Origin: Wolbachia endosymbiont of Ctenocephalides felis wCfeF
GTDB lineage: Bacteria > Pseudomonadota > Alphaproteobacteria > Rickettsiales > Anaplasmataceae
Assembly: GCA_028571325.1 (NCBI GenBank)
Contig: CP116767.1
Coordinates: forward strand, 1,083,150-1,147,149
Direction of reading: 5' to 3'
DNA: 64,000 nucleotides
In this document: positions 45,976 through 55,219 of the stretch, one piece after another
How positions within the stretch are numbered: position 1 is the first letter of the stretch
How the letters are laid out: the number at the start of each line of letters is the position of its first letter
Program-made: the position numbers and the translations under genes
Notes under the pieces: model-generated
What the model was told of the DNA's origin: nothing
Database searches by the model: none
The model's input: the letters and a program-made list of their open reading frames with translations, nothing else

Positions 45976-47046
45976 CTAGCTAGCACTTAAGTTAATGGTA
46001 GATGGATTAAGCCGGTAGCCTGACCAGTTACATGCTTGTATCACATCATCTCGTCTTATATTTAGTCCCAAGGTGCTAGCTAGCTTTTCTGCTATTGTTT
46101 TTTGCATTCTGTTAAGAGGTCTGCGCACTTGCTGTTCTGGATCTTCAAGACCTAAGCTATCTGCTATTTGGACAATACTAAGAAATTTATATTCTTTAGC
46201 TGCTTCCAAATCACGCAAAAATTGTTTAAGTAATACTCTGAAGATGCGGATGCTTGAAGTTGCTTGTTTGCCTATAATTTCAACGTCATTAACATAAATA
46301 GTATTATCTTCAACTTTTAATCGCAGTATCTTTTTTTCTGGGAGAGTTGTTTCTTGCAGTGGAACATAAGGGAATGCTTGAAAAGAAACATTAGGTAATA
46401 GCTCTGGTACTCCTTTTTCCACTGCTTCGCTTAGTATTTGATTTAGAGTTTGATGTTCACAAATTAAATCAGCAATGGGAACAGTGTATAGGGTTAACAA
46501 TATTTTTAAGTCTTCTTTTCCAAAAGTTATAAGAACAGCAACATTAGTTCTTAATCTATCTACAGTTAAATATGATTTATCAGTACATAAAGTTGGTATG
46601 ATAATGCTTACTATTTTACTTTTAAAGCTTATATGATATATTCCACCTACTGCCTTTTCCCATATAAGACCTATCAATAATTTTTCAAACCAATTTATAA
46701 TTTTTTCCGTATTTAGTTTAATTGAAAGTACAAGATAACGCTGTTTTTTATAAGTATCAGGAAGAATATCACGACCACAATCCTCGCAAGCTAGATCATC
46801 ACAATCTTCATCAAAATCATGAGAAATGATAACCTCATTTTTGCAATAAGGATTTTGTATATTTGGAAAATCAAGATCTAAATCATTAGCACAAATAACA
46901 AAATAATACTTCTCAAGTTTAACAAAATCAAGCTGACTGAGATGCTCTGCAGCCTTTATATAGTTCTCGTCAGGATTTACCCAGGACCTATTTACTAACA
47001 TAGTATCAATATCTTGAGAGTGTTTTCGACAAAACGGTAATTCCAT
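45976..47046 (-). CDS. Unrecognised protein with Cys-rich region and OmpR-like winged helix
   Basis: 356 residues. A Cys-rich region at about 50-95 (CANDLD..., then CDDLACEDCGRDI) could bind zinc. The C-terminal 100 residues follow the OmpR-type winged-helix pattern: ILRLKVEDNTIYVNDVEIIG, ADSLGLEDPEQQVRRPLNR, and ending SGYRLNP. No receiver domain is present. It overlaps the upstream 411-residue gene by 41 bases and must be translated with it. Function is unknown; transcription regulator or defence component are possibilities. Confidence 0.7.
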   Translation of the reverse strand: MELPFCRKHSQDIDTMLVNRSWVNPDENYIKAAEHLSQLDFVKLEKYYFVICANDLDLDFPNIQNPYCKNEVIISHDFDEDCDDLACEDCGRDILPDTYKKQRYLVLSIKLNTEKIINWFEKLLIGLIWEKAVGGIYHISFKSKIVSIIIPTLCTDKSYLTVDRLRTNVAVLITFGKEDLKILLTLYTVPIADLICEHQTLNQILSEAVEKGVPELLPNVSFQAFPYVPLQETTLPEKKILRLKVEDNTIYVNDVEIIGKQATSSIRIFRVLLKQFLRDLEAAKEYKFLSIVQIADSLGLEDPEQQVRRPLNRMQKTIAEKLASTLGLNIRRDDVIQACNWSGYRLNPSTINLSAS

Positions 47047-48241
47047 AGCTATCTCTAATTAAAGACTTAAAATCATCTCGTTCTTTTCTATTGAGAACAT
47101 ATTCCGAGTAATCAATTTCTATATAATTTGCGTATTGCGTGTCTGTCTGAAAGGATAAAGTAACTTTTTTACTTTTGAACAATACTTTGATATGCTGAAC
47201 AAGCGAAACATCATGCAGTACACTACCAACCGAAGGCTCTATTTTCTGTAACCACTCTTCAATATTATCTGTGTTTAACGTAAGATTAGTTTTAGATTTA
47301 GATGGACCAAATTTCAATTCAAATAGGTGAATATCAGGTACATGTTGTTTTACACAGTCATTCAAAAAAGTCCTCACTTGTGCTGTTGTATTTTGGTGGC
47401 GCATGTTAGTAAATGAACATTCTCGCTGAAAATAACAGCTCACTATTCTATTTGCTATTTTTAATCCTTGATCAAAACTTTGAATAGATAGGTTTACTTG
47501 GTTAGCGTTTAAAGCAAAGTCAATAATAATTCTACTAGGTTTATAACCGTGTATTACCTTATTTGAACTGATTAATAAATCCTCATCTTTACTAGCACGT
47601 CGTATAAATAAGTAAATACTATTTTGGTAGTCAAAGAGTTCTTGAAACTGACTTTCAAAACTATCATTTTCCGAGAGATCATGCTGTTTTAATATTTCCT
47701 GTATTGTACTTTCTGATAAAAAATCCTTAAATGAAGTGGGCTTTTGTCTTGGAGAATTTTTTAATATGAAAGGTAAAAACCCTTTTTTTTGTACTTGATT
47801 AAAGCAGAAAATTTGTTTCAGCAAGTTATGATTAGTTATAAAGAGAGTAAACAACAAGGACTTTTTGTCATATTTGTTATTTTGCAACAGAAATGATTTC
47901 AGAAGATCTTGGCTTAACACAGACCGTGCTACTTCAGCTATAGTTGTTTCTGATTTTGCACGACTAAAACGATTGACTAAGTAATAATCAAACAGAGATT
48001 CAGAAATTTTAGTAAGCATCTTGCGTTTTTGCTGAGTTGAAATATCATCGCATTTCTCGTGGTCTTTAAATAATTGCCTATTTTGTTTATTCTGAAAGTA
48101 ACGGTTAAAAATAACACTTAATTGCCTGCCAGAAAGAGAATTAAGCCAATTTTCACGTAAGCTTGGATTTTGAAAGTCCTTAAGCAGAGAGGATACTGGC
48201 ATTTCTAAGCTACTCTCCCAAAATTCCTCACTAGTTATCAT
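47006..48241 (-). CDS. Unrecognised protein, first gene of a two-gene operon
   Basis: 411 residues, soluble, helical N-terminal half (SLSGRQLSVIFNRYFQNKQN, RKMLTKISESLFDYYLVNRF) and a mixed C-terminal half with several beta-like strands (LFELKFGPSKSKTNLTLNTD, KVTLSFQTDTQYANYIEID). No motif I recognise. It overlaps its downstream partner by 41 bases, and the pair lies opposite to the tail operon, in a place where accessory genes are carried. Confidence 0.7.
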   Translation of the reverse strand: MITSEEFWESSLEMPVSSLLKDFQNPSLRENWLNSLSGRQLSVIFNRYFQNKQNRQLFKDHEKCDDISTQQKRKMLTKISESLFDYYLVNRFSRAKSETTIAEVARSVLSQDLLKSFLLQNNKYDKKSLLFTLFITNHNLLKQIFCFNQVQKKGFLPFILKNSPRQKPTSFKDFLSESTIQEILKQHDLSENDSFESQFQELFDYQNSIYLFIRRASKDEDLLISSNKVIHGYKPSRIIIDFALNANQVNLSIQSFDQGLKIANRIVSCYFQRECSFTNMRHQNTTAQVRTFLNDCVKQHVPDIHLFELKFGPSKSKTNLTLNTDNIEEWLQKIEPSVGSVLHDVSLVQHIKVLFKSKKVTLSFQTDTQYANYIEIDYSEYVLNRKERDDFKSLIRDSYGITVLSKTLSRY

Positions 48242-48334
48242 ATATCTAAAAGTAAATATATTATGTCTAAAGTAGATTAAAAATTAGTCAACAAAAATTT
48301 ATTATGAGAAAAGAAGAATTTTCCTAAAAAAAAC

Positions 48335-48360
48335 TGAACAGTTTTTGTAATTTTGGTGAA
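48335..48360 (+). promoter_or_regulatory. Phage promoter-like motif, copy E
   Basis: TGAACAG (48335-48341), 13 bases, GGTGAA (48355-48360), followed by TATATATATAGGAG. It ends 26 bases before ATG 48387, the first gene of the tail-fibre/tail block. Confidence 0.72.
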
Positions 48361-48386
48361 TATATATATAGGAGTCAAACTTTCAA

Positions 48387-49070
48387 ATGTCAATACTCAC
48401 ACAATCAGGAAGAGCAGCAATAGCAGCCAGCATAAAAGAGCAATCTATCCATCTTGCTTGGGGAAGTGGTGACGCAAATTGGGAAAATAGCCATCAGGTC
48501 GAAAAAGTTTTTGTTGAGGGTGAAATAGCTCTAGATCACCACACTATTAAAGATGTAAGGGTTTTTACAGGAGAAACAATTTATCAGCCAAGTGTTGACT
48601 ATTTAGTTGATAGCAATACTGGAATGATTAAATATCTTGAAAATAGCTCTATTGCAGCAAGTAGCATGGTAAAAATTGAGTATACTCAGAATACACCGCC
48701 AGAACTCATTACTTCTACAAAATTATTCAAGGAAGTTGGACGTCGTGTTGTTGATGAGGTGCTCTTTTGTACTGGTGATGAAAACGGTGAACTTGTGACT
48801 CCTTCTGGAAGGTTTAGGCCCTCAAATGTACCAACCAACAATCTCTACCTTAAATTCACTTTCGATTTCACGGACGCAGCAAATCAAGTTATACGGGAAC
48901 TAGGAGTTATGGTTGGTACTAAAGTAAAAGAAGGGTTACCTATAGGACAGAGATATTTTGAACCAAAAGACGTGGAAAATCCTGGAATTTTGTTAGTTTT
49001 AGAACATACCGTACCACTTATCAGAACATCTGCAACTCGGGAAACTTTTTCATTTGTTGTAACTTTTTGA
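48387..49070 (+). CDS. Phage tail/baseplate-associated protein
   Basis: 227 residues, beta-rich (VFVEGEIALDHHTIKDVRVF, YQPSVDYLVDSNTGMIKYLE, NNLYLKFTFDFTDAANQVIR), with a conserved-looking GVMVGTKVKEGLPIGQRYF stretch. It is the first gene of the rightward block followed 6 bases later by a DUF4815 tail gene. I cannot name the family; location and composition argue for a structural tail component. Confidence 0.6.
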   Translation: MSILTQSGRAAIAASIKEQSIHLAWGSGDANWENSHQVEKVFVEGEIALDHHTIKDVRVFTGETIYQPSVDYLVDSNTGMIKYLENSSIAASSMVKIEYTQNTPPELITSTKLFKEVGRRVVDEVLFCTGDENGELVTPSGRFRPSNVPTNNLYLKFTFDFTDAANQVIRELGVMVGTKVKEGLPIGQRYFEPKDVENPGILLVLEHTVPLIRTSATRETFSFVVTF

Positions 49071-49076
49071 AACAAA

Positions 49077-51011
49077 ATGACCTTAAATAGCTATTATAAC
49101 CGCTTTAATCCTGACAAAGAATACGAAAAAAGTTTGTTTCTAGCAGGAAGAGGTCTACAGTCAGCAGAATTAAACGAGACGCAAGAATATGCTCTCTCTA
49201 AGCTTAAAGGCATAGGTGATGCAATATTCCGTGATGGTGATGTTATAACAGGAAGCAATTGTATTATAGATAGAGAAACTGGTAAAGTTACACTTGAGGG
49301 AGGAAAAATCTATCTGCGTGGAGCAGTGAGAAAAGTAGAGGAAAAAGAGTTTGTTATTCCTCTTAATACTATAGTTCGAATAGGTGTTTATTATCTAGAA
49401 TCTACGATTACAGAACTTGAGGATGAAAACCTTCGTGATCCTGCTATTGGTACAAGAAACTATCAGGAAGTAGGAGCTGCAAGGCTTAAAGTTTCCACTA
49501 TTTGGGGTCATCAATTTGAAGGTCTTTCTCCACGTTTTTCTGAAGGGGAGTTTTATCCAATCTATAACATTGAAAATGGAGTATTGATAGAACATTCACC
49601 GCCACCACAAGCAAACATAGTAACTACTGCTCTTGCTCGTTATGACAAAGAAGCAAATGGTTCCTACGTCGTAAATGGTCTTGAAGTAATGTTCCTGCAA
49701 AAGGAAGAGGGAGAAGGAGGAAAACAAGTTTTTGTGATTAATGAGGGCAAAGCTCATGTTGATGGTTATGAGATTGAGTTACCTCATAGTATTCGTGTTT
49801 CTTTTGATCAAGATCCGAATATAAAATCAGTTGAATCAGAACCACACACTTTTCAGCCAAATAGCCAAAGAGTAATGGAACTTAAAGTTAATGATTTTCC
49901 AATAAGTGAAATTAAAAAAGTAGATATAACCGTTCAAAAAACCATTACCATTACTCATGGTTCATATTCAGGAGCTGTTGATCCAATACCTGACTCTGCA
50001 GTACTTGAGATTATTCAAGTTAAACAAGGCAATGTTATTTATGAAAATAGTGTAGATTATAAACTAAATGCCGGGAACGTTGATTGGTCATTACCAGGTA
50101 AAGAACCAGCTCCTGGAAGTAGTTATCAAATCACTTACCGCTGTCGCACTCATGTAAGCCCTGAAGATATAAATGAAAAGGGATGTAAAGTGAAAGGAGC
50201 AGTTGATAATAGCTTGGTTCTGGTTGATTACACCTGGAAAATGCCCCGCTATGATTTAATTACTATCGATAGCAAAGGAGTAGTAAGAAGAATAAAAGGC
50301 ATAGCTCACCCTTGGAGACCATCGATGCCTAAAGCACCTAGCGGACAACTTTTGCTCTGCTACATTCATCAGACATGGAAAAACGGAGAAAAAGAAGGGG
50401 TAAAAATAGTGAATAATGCTATTCATGCTGTACCGATGAATGAGCTTGAAGCAATGAAAAAAGGAATAAATGATCTTTATGCGCTGGTTGCAGAGGAACG
50501 TCTACGCAATGATGCAAATTCAAGAGAACCTACCACCAAAAAAGGAGTATTTGTTGATTCATTCTTTGATGATGATATGCGTGATCAAGGAATTTCGCAG
50601 TCTGCAGCAATAGTAAATAGAGAGCTAGTTCTGCCAATAGATGTAGAAGTTGCAGATATTGAAAAAGGTGGGGAAAGATATCTTTTGCCTTATAAACTTG
50701 AACCGGTACTGGAGCAGCTTTTACAGACTAAAGGAGAAAAGATCAATCCATATCAAGCTTTTGATCCAGTCCCGGCACAAATTACTCTAAATAAAAACAT
50801 TGACCACTGGACAGAGGTTACCACGAATTGGAAAAGTCCAGTAACCAGAGTATTTAATGTTAAAGAAACGACAGAGCTGCTGTCAAGTACTTCATACGAA
50901 ACTGAATTTATGAGAGAAGCAGTACAGAATTTTGAAATTGAAGGTTTTGAGCCAAGTGAGAAGCTTAAAGAGATAAAATTTGACGGAATAATTATTCAAC
51001 CTACAGCGTAA
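49077..51011 (+). CDS. DUF4815 family phage tail protein
   Basis: 644 residues. N-terminal YYNRFNPDKEYEKSLFLAGR and LQSAELNETQEYALSKLKGI and FRDGDVITGSNCIIDRETGK match the DUF4815 pattern found in contractile-tail phage fibre or baseplate proteins. The rest is beta-rich with long repeated strands. Likely attaches fibres to the baseplate. Confidence 0.78.
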   Translation: MTLNSYYNRFNPDKEYEKSLFLAGRGLQSAELNETQEYALSKLKGIGDAIFRDGDVITGSNCIIDRETGKVTLEGGKIYLRGAVRKVEEKEFVIPLNTIVRIGVYYLESTITELEDENLRDPAIGTRNYQEVGAARLKVSTIWGHQFEGLSPRFSEGEFYPIYNIENGVLIEHSPPPQANIVTTALARYDKEANGSYVVNGLEVMFLQKEEGEGGKQVFVINEGKAHVDGYEIELPHSIRVSFDQDPNIKSVESEPHTFQPNSQRVMELKVNDFPISEIKKVDITVQKTITITHGSYSGAVDPIPDSAVLEIIQVKQGNVIYENSVDYKLNAGNVDWSLPGKEPAPGSSYQITYRCRTHVSPEDINEKGCKVKGAVDNSLVLVDYTWKMPRYDLITIDSKGVVRRIKGIAHPWRPSMPKAPSGQLLLCYIHQTWKNGEKEGVKIVNNAIHAVPMNELEAMKKGINDLYALVAEERLRNDANSREPTTKKGVFVDSFFDDDMRDQGISQSAAIVNRELVLPIDVEVADIEKGGERYLLPYKLEPVLEQLLQTKGEKINPYQAFDPVPAQITLNKNIDHWTEVTTNWKSPVTRVFNVKETTELLSSTSYETEFMREAVQNFEIEGFEPSEKLKEIKFDGIIIQPTA

Positions 51012-51018
51012 AAAAAAG

Positions 51019-52206
51019 ATGTTAACAGCTAACAACCAAGGAAAATTAAAGGGAAAGATAAAAATCCCAGCAAACATTCCAGCAGGTACTAAATTAGTAC
51101 AGTTTTATGGGGATAAAGGAAGCTATGGAGAGGCAACTTATACTGGTAAAAAAACTATTACCATAGAAGAAAGAAGAAGAGTTATCGCAGCAAGAAGAGT
51201 TGATCCTTTAGCCCAAACATTTACACTAAATAAAAGTAGGCACATAGGGGGTCTAGACTTATGGTTCACAAATAGCGGCAAAAAACGTGTTGTTGTGCAG
51301 ATTAGAGAAACAGCAGTGGGAATGCCCTCGCAGACTGTCATTGCTGAAAGTTATATTGAGCCAAAAGATATAAAGATAGATGGCACAGCAACACGTATAG
51401 AGTGGTTACCAGTGTTTTGCCATGCAGGACAAGAGTATGCAATAGTGCTACTCACTGATGATGCAGACACAGCAGTAAAAATAGCAGAGCTTGGCAAATA
51501 TGATGCAGTAAATAGCCGTTGGGTAACAAGTCAGCCTTATCAAGTAGGAGTATTACTTTCATCAAGCAATGCAAGTACTTGGACACCACATCAAAATTTA
51601 GATCTAACTTTTAGGCTTTTAGCAGCGAAGTTCACTGAAAATTCTCACATTATTGATCTGGGAAAAGTTACTGCAAACAATACTTCAGATTTAATTGTTT
51701 TGATGAACGTCGAAAAAGTAGCATTTGATACCAATGTAGAATTTATCTTAACAGATGAAGAAGGAAAAGAAAATTTTTTGTCTGATAATTTGCCACTTGC
51801 ACTGCGTGAAAGACTATCTGGAGAGCTAACAGTAAAGGCAAGCCTAAAAGGAGGACGAGAAAAAAGTCCTGTTCTCTATCCTGGGTTACAGCTAGTTATG
51901 GGTAATATAGGGGAAAAAGGAGATTATGTTACAAGAAGCATTACAGCAGGAGCTAACACTAAGATAACAATTACCTATGATGCGCTGATACCTGGCACTG
52001 CAGACATTAAAACTTATGTAGAGAAAAACATGGGAGAATGGCAATTAGTCAATTTAACATCAGGAAAACCAATAGGGGAAAATTGGGTAGAGAGAACTCA
52101 TGTGCTATCAAATTTTAATGCTAATGAGACTAGAGTAAAATTAGTTTTAAGTGGAACGGTTATTTATCGGCCAAAGGTAAAAAACTTGCGGATTGTTATA
52201 ACATAA
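51019..52206 (+). CDS. Phage tail fibre-like structural protein
   Basis: 395 residues, beta-rich, following the DUF4815 gene by 7 bases. Segments VDPLAQTFTLNKSRHIGGLD and LWFTNSGKKRVVVQIRETAV resemble a repeated domain in WO-type tail proteins placed after DUF4815. Binding or adhesion role is inferred from location. Confidence 0.6.
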   Translation: MLTANNQGKLKGKIKIPANIPAGTKLVQFYGDKGSYGEATYTGKKTITIEERRRVIAARRVDPLAQTFTLNKSRHIGGLDLWFTNSGKKRVVVQIRETAVGMPSQTVIAESYIEPKDIKIDGTATRIEWLPVFCHAGQEYAIVLLTDDADTAVKIAELGKYDAVNSRWVTSQPYQVGVLLSSSNASTWTPHQNLDLTFRLLAAKFTENSHIIDLGKVTANNTSDLIVLMNVEKVAFDTNVEFILTDEEGKENFLSDNLPLALRERLSGELTVKASLKGGREKSPVLYPGLQLVMGNIGEKGDYVTRSITAGANTKITITYDALIPGTADIKTYVEKNMGEWQLVNLTSGKPIGENWVERTHVLSNFNANETRVKLVLSGTVIYRPKVKNLRIVIT

Positions 52207-52210
52207 AAAA

Positions 52211-52411
52211 ATGCCAAATGATAAAACAAGCAGAGAGTATCCATTACCTCATCCAGAAAATATTGCAGTGGAAGATGTAGTACGTATTCGCACAACTATA
52301 GAAAAAGTAGATGAGGATATGAGTAATGGAGAAAATAAACATAATCAACTGAAAAGTAATTTTGAACGATTTAGATTTGAAGATTTTTTAAATTTGTGGG
52401 GTAATGAATGA
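52211..52411 (+). CDS. Small phage tail-module protein
   Basis: 66 residues (EYPLPHPENIAVEDVVRIRT then TIEKVDEDMSNGENKHN), a predicted helix. It overlaps the following tail-fibre gene by 4 bases, supporting translation. The family is unknown. Confidence 0.65.
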   Translation: MPNDKTSREYPLPHPENIAVEDVVRIRTTIEKVDEDMSNGENKHNQLKSNFERFRFEDFLNLWGNE

Positions 52412-53049
52412 CGATTGCCAAAGAAGTAGTTTATGCATTGCATCAGAGACTGAAAGATCTATCTGTAAATGCTACCCCTGATCAACTCGCCTACCTTGCA
52501 AAATCTCTAGAATCTATTGCTGGGCAAAGTACAGTACTTGATATTGTACAGATGACTGATGAAAAACTCAAAGAACTCCTCAATGCAGCAACAAAACACT
52601 TAAGTGATCTGGATACTAAAAAAGCTAGTTCTTTAGCAGCAGTCTCTGAATTAGAAGAAAAGTCGTTAAAGAAAATAGATGAAAAAGGAACTACAAATTT
52701 ATCATTACTTGATACGAGAAAGAATGCCAATATTGCAGCAATCAATAGTACTGGAGCAGATCAACTTTCCACGTTAAAAGGCTTAGTCAAAAACTTCGAA
52801 GTTATTAATGATGTGCCAAGTGGGTCATCAATTATAAAAGAGATAAAAAAGCGCAATATGGTTGAATCTGGGTCATTACCATTTTTATTTGGCGTTTTGA
52901 GTAGGAATAATGACTATAACTGGGGAAATGGCCATTTTACAACTGAGCTTGGTAAGTGGTATCTTGATACCTCATATACTAACAATATGCTTTGCCTGTT
53001 AACAGGTGCTCACAGCTATGATACAAGCAACGAACAGACAAAGTCTGTT
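52408..53049 (+). pseudogene. Tail-fibre protein gene, 5' part cut off by IS110
   Basis: N-terminal coiled-coil region (YLAKSLESIAGQSTVLDIVQ, KKASSLAAVSELEEKSLKKI) followed by WGNGHFTTELGKWYLDTSYT, then truncated at the IS110 left end after about 214 residues (the frame stops a few codons into the IS, at 53058). The coding continuation resumes at about 54662. Confidence 0.8.
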
Positions 53050-53298
53050 AAACCCTGAAAGAAACTCCACTACTTCTGTTTTTAGCAGTCTTGAAGTATA
53101 ATTTTGTGGAAGCGCTTTTGCAGTTATAACCGACCAGCACAATGGTGCCTTAAGTGCCCGTATACAAGCATGGTTTTGGAAGGAACGGTTAAACCATTGA
53201 TGGAGTCCTTGTAGACTACCTCGTTTAGAAGATTGTATAATCTAACCGCTCCAAGCTAAAGTGCTTCTACATTATAAATTATATAGGGGGAACTTGAT
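53050..53298 (+). ncRNA. Candidate IS110 bridge RNA region
   Basis: About 250 bases of non-coding DNA between the IS left end and the transposase ATG; the right side has only about 15. IS110-subgroup elements encode a structured bridge RNA in such a 5' region that pairs with target and donor DNA. A hairpin AGATT-GTAT-AATCT (53229-53242) and other short pairings are visible. That it is a bridge RNA is inferred from family and layout. Confidence 0.5.
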
Positions 53299-54645
53299 AT
53301 GGCAAAAATAAAAAGTAAATTAGAAGTAATGAATCCTGATGCAGCGGGAATAGATGTCGGTTCATCTGTACATTATGTATGTGTACCAGAAGGAAAAGAT
53401 GAACAACGCATTCAGAAATTTGGCTGCTTCACTAAAGACCTTCATAATTTAGCACGATGGTTGAAAAAGTGTAAAGTTACAACTGTAGCTATGGAATCAA
53501 CAGGAGTGTATTGGATAGCATTATTTCAAATACTTGAGTCATATGAACTTGAGGTAAAGTTGGTAAATGCAAGGCATGTAAAGAATGTACCCGGTAGGAA
53601 GTCTGACGTTCAAGATTGTCAATGGCTCCAACAGTTGCACAGCTATGGATTGCTTCATGGATCATTTAGGCCGGATAATCAGATGTGTGTATTGCGTAGT
53701 TACGTGCGGCAACGTAAAAATCTTACTGAAAGTGCATCTACACATGTTCTGCGTATGCAAAAGGCGTTAATTCAAATGAATGTTCAGCTGCATAAAGTCA
53801 TAAGAGATATTACTGGGGTAACTGGTATGAAAATTATCAAGGCTATAATTGAAGGCGAAAGAGATCCTGAAAAATTGGCCGAATTCAGGGATGCGCGAAT
53901 AAAAAATGATCAGTCTACTATAGCAAAAGCGTTAGCTGGTGACTACAGAGAGGAACACTTATTCACGCTAAAGCAAGAATTTGAACTATATAATATTTAT
54001 CAAGAAAAAATAGCAGAATGTGATAGAAATATTGAGGCCTATTACAAAACGTTTGAAACAAAATCTGGCGAAAGTAAACAGCCGAGTAAGGAAAAGAATA
54101 AGAATAGCAAAAGTAAGCCAAACTTTGCTTTGCATGAGGAACTGCACCGAATAACTGGTATGGATTTCACTAAAGTTCCAGGACTTGATGTAGTAACCAT
54201 ACAAACAATAATTTCAGAAACAGGTATAAACCCAAATAGATGGCGGACAGAAAAACACTTTTCATCGTGGTTAGGACTCAGCCCTGCTAATAAAATCACA
54301 GGGGAAAAAGTGTTTAGTACAAGAACGCGTAAAGTCATTAATCGTGCTGCGAATGCGTTTCGAATGGCTGCTCACTGTGTGTCAAGAAGCAACAGTGGAA
54401 TAGGTGCATATTGTAGAAGATTAAAGAAACGGCTAGGGGCACCAAAAGCGATTACTGCTACGGCAAGGAAATTGGCATGTATCTTCTACAGTATGTTAAA
54501 GTATGGACAAGAGTATGTTGAGAGAGGGATTGACTACTATGAGAAACTGTATAAGGAGAGAGTATTGAAGAATTTAAGCAAAAAGGCCAGTGAACTTGGT
54601 TATACTTTAATAAAAAAACAGGAACTAATAGAGGGAGTTTGTTAG
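53299..54645 (+). CDS. IS110 family transposase (DEDD recombinase)
   Basis: 448 residues. DEDD domain at the N terminus: first Asp in GIDVGSSVHYVCV, Glu in VAMESTGVYWIALF, and later Asp pair in KSDVQDCQWLQQLH. The C-terminal transposase_20 domain contains FTKVPGLDVVTIQTIISETG and HFSSWLGLSPANKITGEKVF with the serine-containing motif near AAHCVSRSNSGIGAYCRRLK. ATG follows AGGGGGAAC. Full length for the family. Confidence 0.93.
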   Translation: MAKIKSKLEVMNPDAAGIDVGSSVHYVCVPEGKDEQRIQKFGCFTKDLHNLARWLKKCKVTTVAMESTGVYWIALFQILESYELEVKLVNARHVKNVPGRKSDVQDCQWLQQLHSYGLLHGSFRPDNQMCVLRSYVRQRKNLTESASTHVLRMQKALIQMNVQLHKVIRDITGVTGMKIIKAIIEGERDPEKLAEFRDARIKNDQSTIAKALAGDYREEHLFTLKQEFELYNIYQEKIAECDRNIEAYYKTFETKSGESKQPSKEKNKNSKSKPNFALHEELHRITGMDFTKVPGLDVVTIQTIISETGINPNRWRTEKHFSSWLGLSPANKITGEKVFSTRTRKVINRAANAFRMAAHCVSRSNSGIGAYCRRLKKRLGAPKAITATARKLACIFYSMLKYGQEYVERGIDYYEKLYKERVLKNLSKKASELGYTLIKKQELIEGVC

Positions 54646-54661
54646 AAGTTATGTTGGGTTC

Positions 54662-55204
54662 TATAGACCACCAAGTTTGTATTTTATGCAAGGTAAAAAT
54701 GGAACATTCATCTACAGGGAGTTGTATTCACGTTATACAGTTTCTTCCAATGAATACTCTTATCCATATGCACTCTTGGGAGTAATATTTGTAAAAAACA
54801 GTACAAACAGTGAGATAACAAGAACATTAAATTTTGTTGGTACATCTTATTGGAGCTCGCAATATGAAGGAGCAGGAGCATTTGTAGGAACTCCCAATAA
54901 TACCAATAAAGGACAAGTTTCATCAATTAGTTGGCAAAATATTTATAATTTAGGAAGTTCAAACAGTGGATTTTCTAGTTCTGGTGGCGTAGTTATTCCA
55001 AGTAATAAAACAGTAGCAATCTTATTTTACACATCACCGTATTATTATACGAGTAGCAATAATTATTACACTCAATTTATGCAATGGGGAGTATACAATT
55101 TTCGCAGCAATTTTTTAACTACAGGGCTTGAGATAGATGTAGAGAGAACGCTAAAAGCTTGGCAATGTCCAGGATTAGATGCCACCCATAAAATTTGGAA
55201 TTAA
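54662..55204 (+). pseudogene. Tail-fibre protein gene, 3' part
   Basis: Reads RPPSLYFMQGKNGTFIYREL and then a Ser/Tyr/Asn/Gly-rich beta region (VGTSYWSSQYEGAGAFVGTP, KTVAILFYTSPYYYTSSNNY) to the stop at 55204. It is the C-terminal, probably receptor-binding, part of the fibre gene starting at 52408. An ATG at 54677 would allow a separate 175-residue product but without an obvious ribosome binding site. Confidence 0.75.
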
Positions 55205-55219
55205 AAACGGAGAAAACCA

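Larger units (their letters stand above)
53050..54661 (+). mobile_element. IS110 family insertion sequence, apparently intact
   Basis: Single transposase with non-coding flanks, inserted in the tail-fibre gene. Edges are set approximately by where the two halves of the fibre gene stop and restart; IS110 elements lack clear inverted repeats and make little or no target duplication, so the exact base is uncertain. Confidence 0.85.
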
